From DASVAL01 sp035649575 (GTDB lineage: Bacteria; Planctomycetota; UBA1135; UBA2386), in NCBI GenBank assembly GCA_035649575.1, contig DASRJH010000190.1, forward strand, positions 1-22,616: a stretch of 22,616 nucleotides of DNA. The letters run 5' to 3'. A program made the position numbers and the translations under genes. Of this stretch, positions 14,572 through 22,616 are shown in pieces. The notes beneath the pieces are model-generated. The model saw only the letters and a list, made by a program, of their open reading frames with translations. It was not told where the DNA came from and did not search any database. Every line of letters starts with the position of its first letter. The stretch's first letter is position 1.

Positions 14572-16167
14572 GTGACCATGCAACCAAGTTCCGTCGAGCT
14601 GCTCGAGTCCATCGCGCACGTCTTCGAAGACGTCGCGGTGCAAGTCGTCGACGAGGCCGGCCGGCCGACCGTTCGGTTCGGTCAGGGCCGCGCTGCCGAC
14701 GCCGGTGAGGTGCGTTGTGCGCTGCCGAGCGGATCCGTCGTGGCGGTCTATCCGAAGGCGCATGGCGCCGTAGCGAACCTCGTGAGCTCGCTGCTGACCG
14801 TGGTCGCCGACCGCGAACGGCTCGAGAGCGACATGGAGAGCATGAACACGAATTCATCGCGTCTCCTCGAACAGGTCTCCATGTTCCTCGAAACGCTGCC
14901 GCAGCTGTCGGCCGGCGGCGACGACGTCGAGGTTGCGGCTCTCGGGGCCCGCGCGTGCCAGCGCGCGGCCGAGGTCGAACAGGTCGTCTACCTGAGCTGC
15001 ATGCCCTTGAAGGGGTGCTGCGAAGTCCTCGTGCACCATGTCGAGGCCTCGGCCCGGGGCCGCCTGCCCGCGAATCCGCTCGAGTACGTCGTGTCGTCGG
15101 CCGAAGGCCTGCTCGCCGACGTTCTCGCGGATTCGGATGGCGTCGTGCTGCGCAGCGTGGCGGCACCGCAGCGATTGGGTGAGCCCGGGTCGCCCGAGCA
15201 TCTGGCCAACCGGCAGATCATCGGAGTGCCCGTGACCTATGGCGACGGAGACAAGCCCGTGGTGCTCGGTGCTCTGCTGCTCATCGACAAGATGAACACG
15301 GGAACGAGGCACGGGGACTCGCAGCAATACGGTGAGTTGGGCAGCGAAGAGGTGCAGGTCGCGGAGTCGATCGCGGCCATGCTCGGCGCGGTGTTCGGCG
15401 CGCGCAAGACGGCGGCCATGGAGAAGGAGTTCGACATGGCGCAGGCCATCCAGCTGCAGATCCTGCCCGAGAGACCCCCCGTCGTGCGCGGCTTCGAGAT
15501 CGCCGCGCAATACAGCGCCTGTCTCGCAGTCGGCGGGGACTACTTCGACTACGTGCCGCTCGCGGACGGACGCACACTCGTCGTCATCGCCGACGTGTCG
15601 GGGCACAACCTCGCGTCGGGCATGATGATGGTCAGTGCGCGCGCGATGCTGCGCACGCTCGCCGCCGTGCACGGCGAGGCCACGCAGATCTTCGGCGCCC
15701 TCGCGGCGAGCATGTTCAAGGACCTGACGCGCACCGAACGGTATCTGACCGCTGCGGGTCTCGCGCTGCGCGACAACGGGCGCATCGTCGACTACGTGAG
15801 CGCGGGTCACGCCGACCTGCTCGTCTATCGGGCGGCCACCGGCCGGGTCGAGCGCCTCAATTCCGAGGGCACGATCCTCGGTTTCGTGCCGAGCCCACTC
15901 TACACCTCGCGATCGATCGAGTTGTCGCGGGGCGACTGCATGTTGCTCTACACCGACGGCGTCACGGAGGCGGCCGGGATCGACGACGAGTTGTTCGGCG
16001 ACGACCGCCTCGAGGCGTTGTTCGCGCGGCTCGCGCCCAACCGGCAGGCCCAGCGCATCGTCGATGGCATCGTGCGGGCACTCGATTACTTCCGGCGCGG
16101 TCGAGCGGTCACCGACGACGTGACTGCGGTCGTGATCCAATGCACAGCCGACGAGGGGACGCGATGA
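14572..16167 (+). CDS. GAF-domain SpoIIE/PP2C-type serine phosphatase (RsbU-like)
   Basis: This protein has 531 residues from GTG 14572, or 529 from ATG 14578; neither has a clear Shine-Dalgarno. The N-terminal 100 residues are unassigned. A GAF-like domain spans about 105-280 (ending in VLGALLLIDKMN and VQVAESIAAMLGAVFGARK). It is joined by a short helix (EKEFDMAQAIQLQILPE), the usual linker, to the PP2C/SpoIIE domain. Metal-binding aspartates are in place: VGGDYFDY (D323), VIADVSGHN (D341), LLYTDGVTEA (D462) and VTDDVTAVV (D516). It should dephosphorylate a phospho-STAS protein and thereby control the RsbW-like kinase encoded just upstream. Its stop overlaps the next ATG (ATGA), coupling it to the response regulator. 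The signal bound by GAF is unknown. Confidence 0.93.
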   Translation: MTMQPSSVELLESIAHVFEDVAVQVVDEAGRPTVRFGQGRAADAGEVRCALPSGSVVAVYPKAHGAVANLVSSLLTVVADRERLESDMESMNTNSSRLLEQVSMFLETLPQLSAGGDDVEVAALGARACQRAAEVEQVVYLSCMPLKGCCEVLVHHVEASARGRLPANPLEYVVSSAEGLLADVLADSDGVVLRSVAAPQRLGEPGSPEHLANRQIIGVPVTYGDGDKPVVLGALLLIDKMNTGTRHGDSQQYGELGSEEVQVAESIAAMLGAVFGARKTAAMEKEFDMAQAIQLQILPERPPVVRGFEIAAQYSACLAVGGDYFDYVPLADGRTLVVIADVSGHNLASGMMMVSARAMLRTLAAVHGEATQIFGALAASMFKDLTRTERYLTAAGLALRDNGRIVDYVSAGHADLLVYRAATGRVERLNSEGTILGFVPSPLYTSRSIELSRGDCMLLYTDGVTEAAGIDDELFGDDRLEALFARLAPNRQAQRIVDGIVRALDYFRRGRAVTDDVTAVVIQCTADEGTR

Positions 16168-16535
16168 CACAGCGAACCATCCTGGTGGTCGACGACGAAC
16201 CGTTCATCTGCCGCTCCTTGACCTTCATCCTGCGCAAGGACAACTACCGCGTCATGGAGGCGCGCAACGGCGAAGAGGCGCTCGCGGCCATCCGCGAGCA
16301 CAAGCCGGACCTCGTCTTCCTCGACGTGATGATGCCGAAGATGAACGGCTTCCAGGTCACCGAGCAGGTGCGCGCGGACGCGAGTCTCAGCGGCGTCAAG
16401 ATCATCCTGCTGACGGCCAAGGGGCAGGAGTGCGACCGCGAAGTCGGGCGGATCGCAGGCGCGAACGACTACATGACGAAGCCGTTCAGCCCGGCCAAGA
16501 TCCTCGACCGGACGCGAGAAATCCTGGGGTCGTAG
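16164..16535 (+). CDS. Single-domain response regulator (CheY-like)
   Basis: This 123-residue protein consists of one receiver domain. Acidic residues D10/D11, phospho-acceptor D54 in LVFLDVMMPKMNG, T84 and K106 (YMTKPFSP) are all present. There is no output domain. The ATG is chosen at 16164 because it overlaps the phosphatase stop (ATGA) and follows GAGGGG. It is the third gene of the RsbW-RsbU block. Receivers of this kind are often separate in such modules and signal by binding; here it could modulate the phosphatase, which lacks its own receiver. The partner kinase is not adjacent on this strand. Confidence 0.95.
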   Translation: MTQRTILVVDDEPFICRSLTFILRKDNYRVMEARNGEEALAAIREHKPDLVFLDVMMPKMNGFQVTEQVRADASLSGVKIILLTAKGQECDREVGRIAGANDYMTKPFSPAKILDRTREILGS

Positions 16536-16574
16536 TGGCTCGCCGCGGCGCCCGCTCAGCTACGCTGGCGCGCG

Positions 16575-17954
16575 GTGTCTGTTTCCGCTGGCGAGGCAAG
16601 GATCGAGGACCCGCTGCTGACCCGCACGCCTGCCGGCGCGGTGCTGCGTCTCGGGTTTCCGTTGGCGCTGGGTCTGGCCTCGCACGCGCTGATCAACATC
16701 GTCGACCTGCTGCTGGTCGGCCGGCTGGGCGGCGAGGCCATCCAGGCGGCGCACGTGGCGACGACCTGGAACTTCCTGCCGATGATCGTCGGCAACTGCG
16801 TCTCGATGGCCCTGCTGGCACAGCTGTCGCGGTGCCTCGGCAGATCCGAGATCCAGGCGGCGCGCCAGCTGCACCGCCGCGCGCAGTGGTTCATGTTGTG
16901 GTTGAGTCTCGCAGTGGCGCTCGTTTCGACGGCACCCGCGGGGCCGATGATCGACGTCACGGGGCTCGCCGGGAAGACGCGCGACCAGGCCGTGCACTAC
17001 CTCGTCGTGAGCAACCTCGGTTGCGTGCCGATGTTCGTGCTCATGCAGACGACGGCCGCGATGCGCGCGGCCGGCGAAGCGATGGCGCCGCTCGCACTGC
17101 TGTTGCTGGCGAATCTGCTGAACCTCGCGCTGGACATCGTGCTGCTGTTCGGCTGGGACGCGTTGGGCATACCCTCGTTCGGCGTCGTCGGTGCGGCCTA
17201 TGCGACCGTGACGGCGCGCACGATCGCGGCCGCGTTGGCGTTCTTGTGGCTCGCGCGGTGGCGCCATCCGCTGTCGCTGCGCGCGGTGCGGCCCGCGGCC
17301 GTTCCGGTCATGGGGCCGCTGTTGAAGGACGCCTGGCCCATGATCGTCCAGATCGGCCTGCGCGCGGGCCTCGTGCTGCAGCTGACGATCGTCGTGCAGC
17401 GGCGGTTCGGCGACAGCGCCACGGTGGCGCTCGGGATCACGACGCGTCTCGACACCCTGATCCTGTTCGGGTCGCTCGGCTTCGCGAACGCGGCGACTGC
17501 CTACGCGGCGCGCGCGGTCGTGTGGGGTCTGCCCGCGCGGGCGCGCGCCGCGGGTTTGTGGGCTGCCGGCGCTGCCGGCCTGTTCGGCACCGCACTCGTG
17601 CTCTGCCTGCAGCACTGGGCCCAGGCGATCGTCGCGTTGTTCCTGCCTGGACCTGCACCAGCGGTCGTCGAGGCGAGCGTGCTCTACCTGAACACCGCCG
17701 CGTGGGGTCACGTGCTCGGGGCCATCGCCTTCGGTGCGATCGGCGCCGTGCACGGAGCCGGGCGCATGGTCGCACCGCTGGTCGTGGACCTGTGCGGGTT
17801 TGCCGTGGCGACGGGCCTGCTCGGCTGCGCGTACTTGACGGGCGTAGAAATGCGGGTCGTGTACATGACGCTGGTGCTGGGCCTCGGCTGCGTCGCGGTG
17901 GCGCAGGTCGCGCACGTGCTCTGGGGTCGGTGGGTCACACCCGCGCGAGCGTGA
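16575..17954 (+). CDS. MATE family efflux transporter
   Basis: This 459-residue, very hydrophobic protein has about twelve membrane segments in two similar halves, the normal length for the family. Typical features are the N-terminal half FPLALGLASHALINIVDLLLVGRLGGEAIQAA in pieces, with an Asp in the first helix region, NLLNLALDIVLLFGW and GVVGAAYATVTARTIAA, then the second half beginning MIVQIGLRAG and VALGITTRLDTLILF. MATE proteins export cationic drugs or metabolites using Na+ or H+ gradients; the substrate is not predictable. It starts with GTG at 16575, 39 bp after the response regulator, with no strong ribosome site. It may be co-transcribed with the signalling operon, but functional linkage is not shown. 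Confidence 0.9.
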   Translation: MSVSAGEARIEDPLLTRTPAGAVLRLGFPLALGLASHALINIVDLLLVGRLGGEAIQAAHVATTWNFLPMIVGNCVSMALLAQLSRCLGRSEIQAARQLHRRAQWFMLWLSLAVALVSTAPAGPMIDVTGLAGKTRDQAVHYLVVSNLGCVPMFVLMQTTAAMRAAGEAMAPLALLLLANLLNLALDIVLLFGWDALGIPSFGVVGAAYATVTARTIAAALAFLWLARWRHPLSLRAVRPAAVPVMGPLLKDAWPMIVQIGLRAGLVLQLTIVVQRRFGDSATVALGITTRLDTLILFGSLGFANAATAYAARAVVWGLPARARAAGLWAAGAAGLFGTALVLCLQHWAQAIVALFLPGPAPAVVEASVLYLNTAAWGHVLGAIAFGAIGAVHGAGRMVAPLVVDLCGFAVATGLLGCAYLTGVEMRVVYMTLVLGLGCVAVAQVAHVLWGRWVTPARA

Positions 17955-17960
17955 CTCGCT

Positions 17961-18004
17961 GCCAATGTGGCACTGCGAAGCTGGCTCCGCCCTGCCAGAT
18001 TGGC
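17961..18004. repeat. Imperfect inverted repeat between MATE gene and dnaK
   Basis: GCCAATGTGGCA (17961-17972) and TGCCAGATTGGC (17993-18004) are complementary except for a central G/G, with a 20-nt gap. It begins 7 bp after the MATE stop, about 190 bp before dnaK. No T-run follows. It could be a weak terminator or a two-half-site operator for dnaK. It does not match CIRCE. Confidence 0.3.
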
Positions 18005-18196
18005 GTCGGCGCTTCCGGAGTCACATCCGCAAAGTGTTCCCATGGAGCGAGTAGCGGCCGGGAGCTCAGTGGGCACGACATTTGTCAATGGGCGCGCCCA
18101 CCGGCACCGGCTCCTGTTCAGGGGACGGCGCCTTGGTGTTTTCATAGCGTTCTTGTTTCGGCACCTGCGGGTGGCCGGCACATCAGAGGAGTGACC

Positions 18197-20098
<1,902 letters not shown>

Positions 20099-20104
20099 AG
20101 TTAG

Positions 20105-20131
20105 TTCGTCGCAACTACAAGTTGTAACGAA
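20105..20131 (+). terminator. Stem-loop after dnaK
   Basis: TTCGTCGCAACT (20105-20116) pairs with AGTTGTAACGAA (20120-20131) around a 3-nt loop; the 12-position stem has one mismatch and one G:U pair. It starts 6 bp after the dnaK stop and is followed by a T-rich but interrupted tract. It is a likely dnaK terminator and may also serve the convergent antitoxin gene ending at 20151. Confidence 0.5.
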
Positions 20132-20150
20132 TGTTGTGTACTGTATCTGT

Positions 20151-20432
20151 CTACCGTGGCACCTGTTTTGGCACCCGATGGCGATGCGTCACAGGTCGAC
20201 GAGACCGAGCGCGGCAGAGCGTTCCTCGCAGAGCTACTTGCGGGCCGGGCTTCGGCCGCTTCGGCAAGTCGACCTTGCCCGCGACCTTCTCCAAGTCGGA
20301 GACGGGAACGAGCGCTGCGACTGCCTTGCCGTGGAAGGTCACAGCGATCCGCTCGCCGGCTTCCGCCCGCCGCACGATGGCAGCGAGGTCGTATCGGAAG
20401 TCCTGCACGGGGATCGGGGTCACCTTGGCCAC
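20151..20432 (-). CDS. Phd/YefM-type antitoxin, orphan, abnormal C-terminus
   Basis: This 93-residue protein starts at GTG 20432. Residues 1-50 are a clear Phd/YefM (prevent-host-death) domain: IPVQDFRYDLAAIVRRAEAG, then ERIAVTFHGKAVAALVPVSDLEKV. This N-terminal part dimerises and binds operator DNA in known antitoxins. After about residue 60 the sequence becomes Arg-rich and unlike the toxin-wrapping tail of the family (RGTLCRARSRRPVTHRHRVPK), which may mean a frameshift or truncation. The toxin would be expected downstream, but there is only 50 bp before the end of convergent dnaK. The gene is therefore an orphan or a remnant. No clear ribosome site precedes the GTG. Confidence 0.75.
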   Translation of the reverse strand: MAKVTPIPVQDFRYDLAAIVRRAEAGERIAVTFHGKAVAALVPVSDLEKVAGKVDLPKRPKPGPQVALRGTLCRARSRRPVTHRHRVPKQVPR

Positions 20433-20606
20433 GCGGGAAACCTTACAGTTTCATCGGCGGGCCGCAAGCCCAAGGGTGCGATTCCGGTCAGTAGCACGAG
20501 CACAGCGAGGAACGGGCGAGCGCCCTGCGGCTCGTCGGATTGTGGAGTCGGCGAAGTCACGATGTTCCCCATTGCCCCGGCGCGTTTCGCCGCATCCAAT
20601 AACGAC

Positions 20607-20903
20607 ATGATCCACAACACCAACGAGAACAGCCTCGACTTATCCGGCGTCGTCGGCGTCAATCCTCCGGCGCAACCGCGCCACGGAACGTATGTCGTCG
20701 CCGAGCGACACAGTCCACGAGGCGAAGGCTGGTCCGAGTATCGCCTCGTCCCCGACGGCGAAGATGCGTCGACATGCCACAAGGCGCACACGGGGTATGT
20801 GGCCGTCGACCGGAAGCTCGATCTGTGGAACATTCTCGATCGTCTGGTGGCCAACCGCACCCGTGTCACGGTCACCTGGCCGAGATCGGTCCAGGCGCAG
20901 TAG
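20607..20903 (+). CDS. Hypothetical protein, 98 residues
   Basis: I do not recognise this protein. It begins MIHNTNENSLDLSGVVG, has a middle part HGTYVVAERHSPRGEGWSEY, and ends in a likely helix-strand (LDLWNILDRLVANRTRVTVTW). It has no signal peptide, membrane segment or cysteine motif (a single Cys). Third codon positions are about three-quarters G or C, as in the neighbouring genes, which supports coding. There is no clear Shine-Dalgarno; an in-frame ATG at 20562 is an alternative start. It is followed after 47 bp by the first cysteine-rich gene and may be co-transcribed with it. Confidence 0.5.
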   Translation: MIHNTNENSLDLSGVVGVNPPAQPRHGTYVVAERHSPRGEGWSEYRLVPDGEDASTCHKAHTGYVAVDRKLDLWNILDRLVANRTRVTVTWPRSVQAQ

Positions 20904-20950
20904 GGTCCATCACTGAAGGTGCCGGCGAGCGCCGCTCCCTTCCCTTGTCG

Positions 20951-21151
20951 ATGCCCCTCGAAGTCGATCCTGCTGATGTGCGCCTGGCACCTTGCTGCCA
21001 CGGTGGCCATGCCGACCTGCATATCGTGCGCGATGAGCGCGGCGCCGTGACCATCGAGTGGCGCAAGGGTCCCGATCGTGTCGTCGACGTGCGGTGCTGC
21101 CTGCGATGCGGGATGCCCCTGCGCATCGAGCAGGTTGCTGCCGAGAAGTAG
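20951..21151 (+). CDS. Small cysteine-rich protein, copy 1 (66 residues)
   Basis: No known family is recognised. The protein begins MPLEVDPADVRL and has a CC pair at 15-16. The core RDERGAVTIEWRKG follows, then VRCCLRCGMPLRIE, a CCxxC motif of zinc-ribbon type. It closely resembles the protein at 21892-22092: 52 of 66 positions are identical by my count, all five cysteines are kept, and many silent changes occur at the DNA level, which argues that both are real genes. The cysteine pairs suggest a small metal-binding protein of the cytoplasm. No strong ribosome site is seen. Confidence 0.62.
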   Translation: MPLEVDPADVRLAPCCHGGHADLHIVRDERGAVTIEWRKGPDRVVDVRCCLRCGMPLRIEQVAAEK

Positions 21152-21284
21152 CCGGCCGGTTGCGGCCCACGGTTGCGTTCCCATTCCGTGGCGAGCCCTC
21201 GGTCCCTCGGTCTGTGGTAGGTGGCTCGACGCCCCCAGGCTTGGCCACTAGCATTGCTGGGGTTCGCGATCTGCAAGGAGACCT

Positions 21285-21692
21285 ATGAAGAACCTCGTTC
21301 TCGCGTCTGCATTGGGGACCCTCGTCGGCACATTCGCCGTTCCCGTCATCACCGGCCCGGTCCACTACCAGGTCACCAAGCCGCACAGCGTGTTCGGCTG
21401 GCTTCCACCAGGTGGCCCCACCTACCCGACGGTGTCGGTGACCCTCGGAACCGCCCCAATGGATTTCGTTCTCACAGACGTGGCCATTGGTGGCTACGCC
21501 GACGCCGTGCTTGTGAAGGTCAACGGCAGCCCGGTCCTGTGCATGCCCAGGCAGGTGGGCGGTGGCGTGTCCGACGGCCAAGTGCATCTCACGACCGGCA
21601 TCCTGATCCCGTCTGGATCGTCGATCGTCGTCGACGCCACGACCGGCGCCTCCACACAGGCGCCCGTCACGCTCGCTGGCTACGTGCAGTAG
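21285..21692 (+). CDS. Small secreted protein of unknown function (135 residues)
   Basis: A good ribosome site (AAGGAG at 21275-21280) precedes the ATG by 4 nt. The N-terminus is a signal peptide (MKNLVLASALGTLVGTFA), and the mature part is rich in Gly, Val, Thr and Pro with alternating strand-like segments (MDFVLTDVAIGGYADAVLVK, GILIPSGSSIVVDATTGA). This pattern suggests a small all-beta extracellular domain. It has one cysteine and no known motif. It lies between the two cysteine-rich paralogues, 133 bp after the first, and seems to have its own transcription unit, although I could not identify a promoter. Confidence 0.75.
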   Translation: MKNLVLASALGTLVGTFAVPVITGPVHYQVTKPHSVFGWLPPGGPTYPTVSVTLGTAPMDFVLTDVAIGGYADAVLVKVNGSPVLCMPRQVGGGVSDGQVHLTTGILIPSGSSIVVDATTGASTQAPVTLAGYVQ

Positions 21693-21700
21693 CGCCGCGC

Positions 21701-21805
21701 TCAGAAGGCGACCTCATCGCCCATCTCCTCGTGAACGAGGTTGATGTATTGTCGCGCCGCGATCGTCGGCGAGTTGCCCATCAGCTTCGCGTAGGATTCC
21801 GAACC
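21701..21805 (-). pseudogene. C-terminal remnant of a tyrosine recombinase (phage-type integrase)
   Basis: On the minus strand the last 32 residues before a TGA at 21701 read ESYAKLMGNSPTIAAR, then QYINLVHEEMGDEVAF. The pattern LMGNSPTIAARxYI matches the end of tyrosine recombinases, where the GHSS-like turn and the final HY (nucleophile Tyr) occur; here Gln stands before the Tyr. Upstream in the same frame the sequence is not recombinase-like, and the region is occupied by a gene on the other strand, so the catalytic Arg-His-Arg part is missing. It is a fragment, not a working enzyme. It signals past integration in this region. Confidence 0.55.
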
Positions 21806-21891
21806 AACGCACACCGCGCGGCGCCGCTCGGCTTCACCTGGCGCAAGCTGGGACTGAGGTTGCCGAGCGCGCGCCTCCCCTTCCCGCTCAC

Positions 21892-22092
21892 ATGCTCCTC
21901 GAAGTGAATCCCACGGGTTTGCGCCTGGCCCGTTGTTGCGATGGTGGCCGTGCCAACCTGTACATCGTTCGCGACGAGCGCGGCAGGGTGACGATCGAAT
22001 GGCGCAAGGGCTCTGATCGTGTCGTCGACGTGCGGTGCTGCCTGCGATGCGGAATGCCGCTGCGCATCGAGAAGGTTGCGGTCGAGAAGTAG
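21892..22092 (+). CDS. Small cysteine-rich protein, copy 2 (66 residues)
   Basis: This is the paralogue of the gene at 20951, with the same length. It keeps the CC pair (LARCCDGG), the core IVRDERGRVTIEWRKG and VRCCLRCGMPLRIE, ending in EKVAVEK against EQVAAEK. Identity is highest from residue 25 to 60. About 35 bp upstream of both starts are also similar (GCCGnGCG then a C-rich run), so the duplicated unit includes the leader. Function is unknown; a zinc- or iron-binding role is only suggested by the cysteines. The recombinase remnant ends 86 bp before it. Confidence 0.65.
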   Translation: MLLEVNPTGLRLARCCDGGRANLYIVRDERGRVTIEWRKGSDRVVDVRCCLRCGMPLRIEKVAVEK

Positions 22093-22244
22093 TTCGACGC
22101 CTCGCTTGCCTTTTCACGCGGAACTCGCGGCTCGGTGGCCGGCGTGGCCGGCGCGGCGACGTGGATGCAGGGGTTACGATCGCCGATGGACGAGAATCGA
22201 TCGACCATCTTGATCGGCGGGCGGCGGCGTGCCTTGATGCTCGC

Positions 22245-22616
22245 ATGAAGCCATCACGCGTAGCGTGCGCATTTGCTGCCGCCGTCGCTCTGTCGTTCGG
22301 GACCGTGCTGACAGCCCAGACCTTCGAGAACCTCGGCAGCTTCTACGAGAAGTTGCGCGGAATCAACTTCGTGGCGAACTACCCAAGCCTGAGTGGCCTC
22401 ATCGGCAACCCCGCGGCACCGTTTCCTTACTACGGCGTCGCCTCGCCGACGGCGATGTGGAAGTTCTATGATGAGAATGGCACGACGGCTGCCGAAGTGG
22501 CCCAACAACTCGATCGGGTAAAGAAGACGGGTATCAACGGATTGCGCGTGTTCCTCTCCTACCCTGCGTGGCTGCACTACAGATCCAATCCACCGCCGGG
22601 TGTGACCGGCAACGCC
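22245..22616 (+). CDS. Secreted protein with glycoside-hydrolase-like N-terminus (runs off the window)
   Basis: The frame is open from ATG 22245 to the last base (124 codons), so the gene continues beyond the window. The N-terminus is a signal peptide (MKPSRVACAFAAAVALSFGT, then VLTAQ). The mature part begins with RGINFVANYPSLSG and goes on to MWKFYDENGTTAAEVAQQL, then DRVKKTGINGLRVFLSYPAW. A strand GINFV followed by a helix and GINxLRVFLSYPxW is how beta/alpha-barrel glycoside hydrolases of the cellulase type begin. No catalytic residue is yet visible, so family and substrate are open. There is no clear Shine-Dalgarno. The preceding 150 bp (22093-22244) hold nothing I can assign. Confidence 0.7.
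   Translation, partial: MKPSRVACAFAAAVALSFGTVLTAQTFENLGSFYEKLRGINFVANYPSLSGLIGNPAAPFPYYGVASPTAMWKFYDENGTTAAEVAQQLDRVKKTGINGLRVFLSYPAWLHYRSNPPPGVTGNA

Noticed and set aside
20420..20608. Minus-strand 62-codon frame with a hydrophobic stretch just upstream of the antitoxin gene
   Set aside because: It is not given as a gene: no ribosome site, no known family, and the frame is open far upstream as a shadow of another gene. It is mentioned as a low-interest finding.
21242..21258. TTGGCCAC...TTGCT resembling a sigma-54 -24/-12 promoter before the small secreted gene
   Set aside because: The GG and GC cores are 11 bp apart instead of the required 10, and the -24 half is imperfect.

Overview
The window (about two-thirds G+C by eye, tightly packed) looks like a chromosome segment of a Planctomycetota bacterium, possibly one of the high-GC deep lineages. 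This is inferred from gene content: an ECF-type sigma factor fused through a membrane segment to carboxypeptidase-regulatory-like repeats, a Tat-exported Gfo/Idh/MocA protein, a DUF1573 lipoprotein coupled to a tetraheme cytochrome with a degenerate phosphoesterase domain, and paired Uma2 genes. No rRNA, tRNA or CRISPR array was seen.

Layout. 1-1176: C-terminal part of a family S9 serine peptidase close to plant glutamyl endopeptidase. 1197-2676: a tandem duplication of a 741-bp unit holding an Uma2 gene and its leader. 2685-4031 (minus): a Tat-signal oxidoreductase, divergent from 4109-7135 (plus): the sigma factor/membrane/beta-repeat fusion of about 1008 residues. 7151-9807 (minus): a two-gene operon with an ATGA stop/start overlap (DUF1573-like lipoprotein, then tetraheme cytochrome). 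9808-10086: a non-coding stretch dense in inverted repeats. 10087-13908 (minus): peptidoglycan amidase, NtrB-like histidine kinase and NtrC-like sigma-54 activator, the last two overlapping. 14122-16535 (plus): a compact signalling operon of RsbW-like ATPase, GAF-SpoIIE phosphatase (RsbU-like) and single-domain response regulator. 16575-17954: MATE transporter. 18197-20098: dnaK, without grpE, dnaJ or hrcA beside it.

Downstream of dnaK the character changes. From about 20100 to 22240 genes are short and spaced out: an orphan Phd/YefM-type antitoxin gene, an unknown 98-residue protein, two 66-residue cysteine-rich paralogues about 79% identical, a small secreted protein between them, and the C-terminal remnant of a probable tyrosine recombinase. 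I read this as an eroded accessory region. The window ends inside a secreted protein resembling the start of a glycoside-hydrolase barrel (22245 onward).

How the genes work together. Two signalling blocks sit back to back around 13909-14121: a sigma-54 two-component pair behind an amidase gene, and a phosphatase/anti-sigma partner-switching block. Together with the sigma fusion, much of the window is devoted to transcriptional response to envelope or stress cues. No wholly new system is proven. The best candidates for a second look are the sigma fusion, the cysteine-rich paralogue pair with its recombinase remnant, and the structured 9808-10086 stretch.
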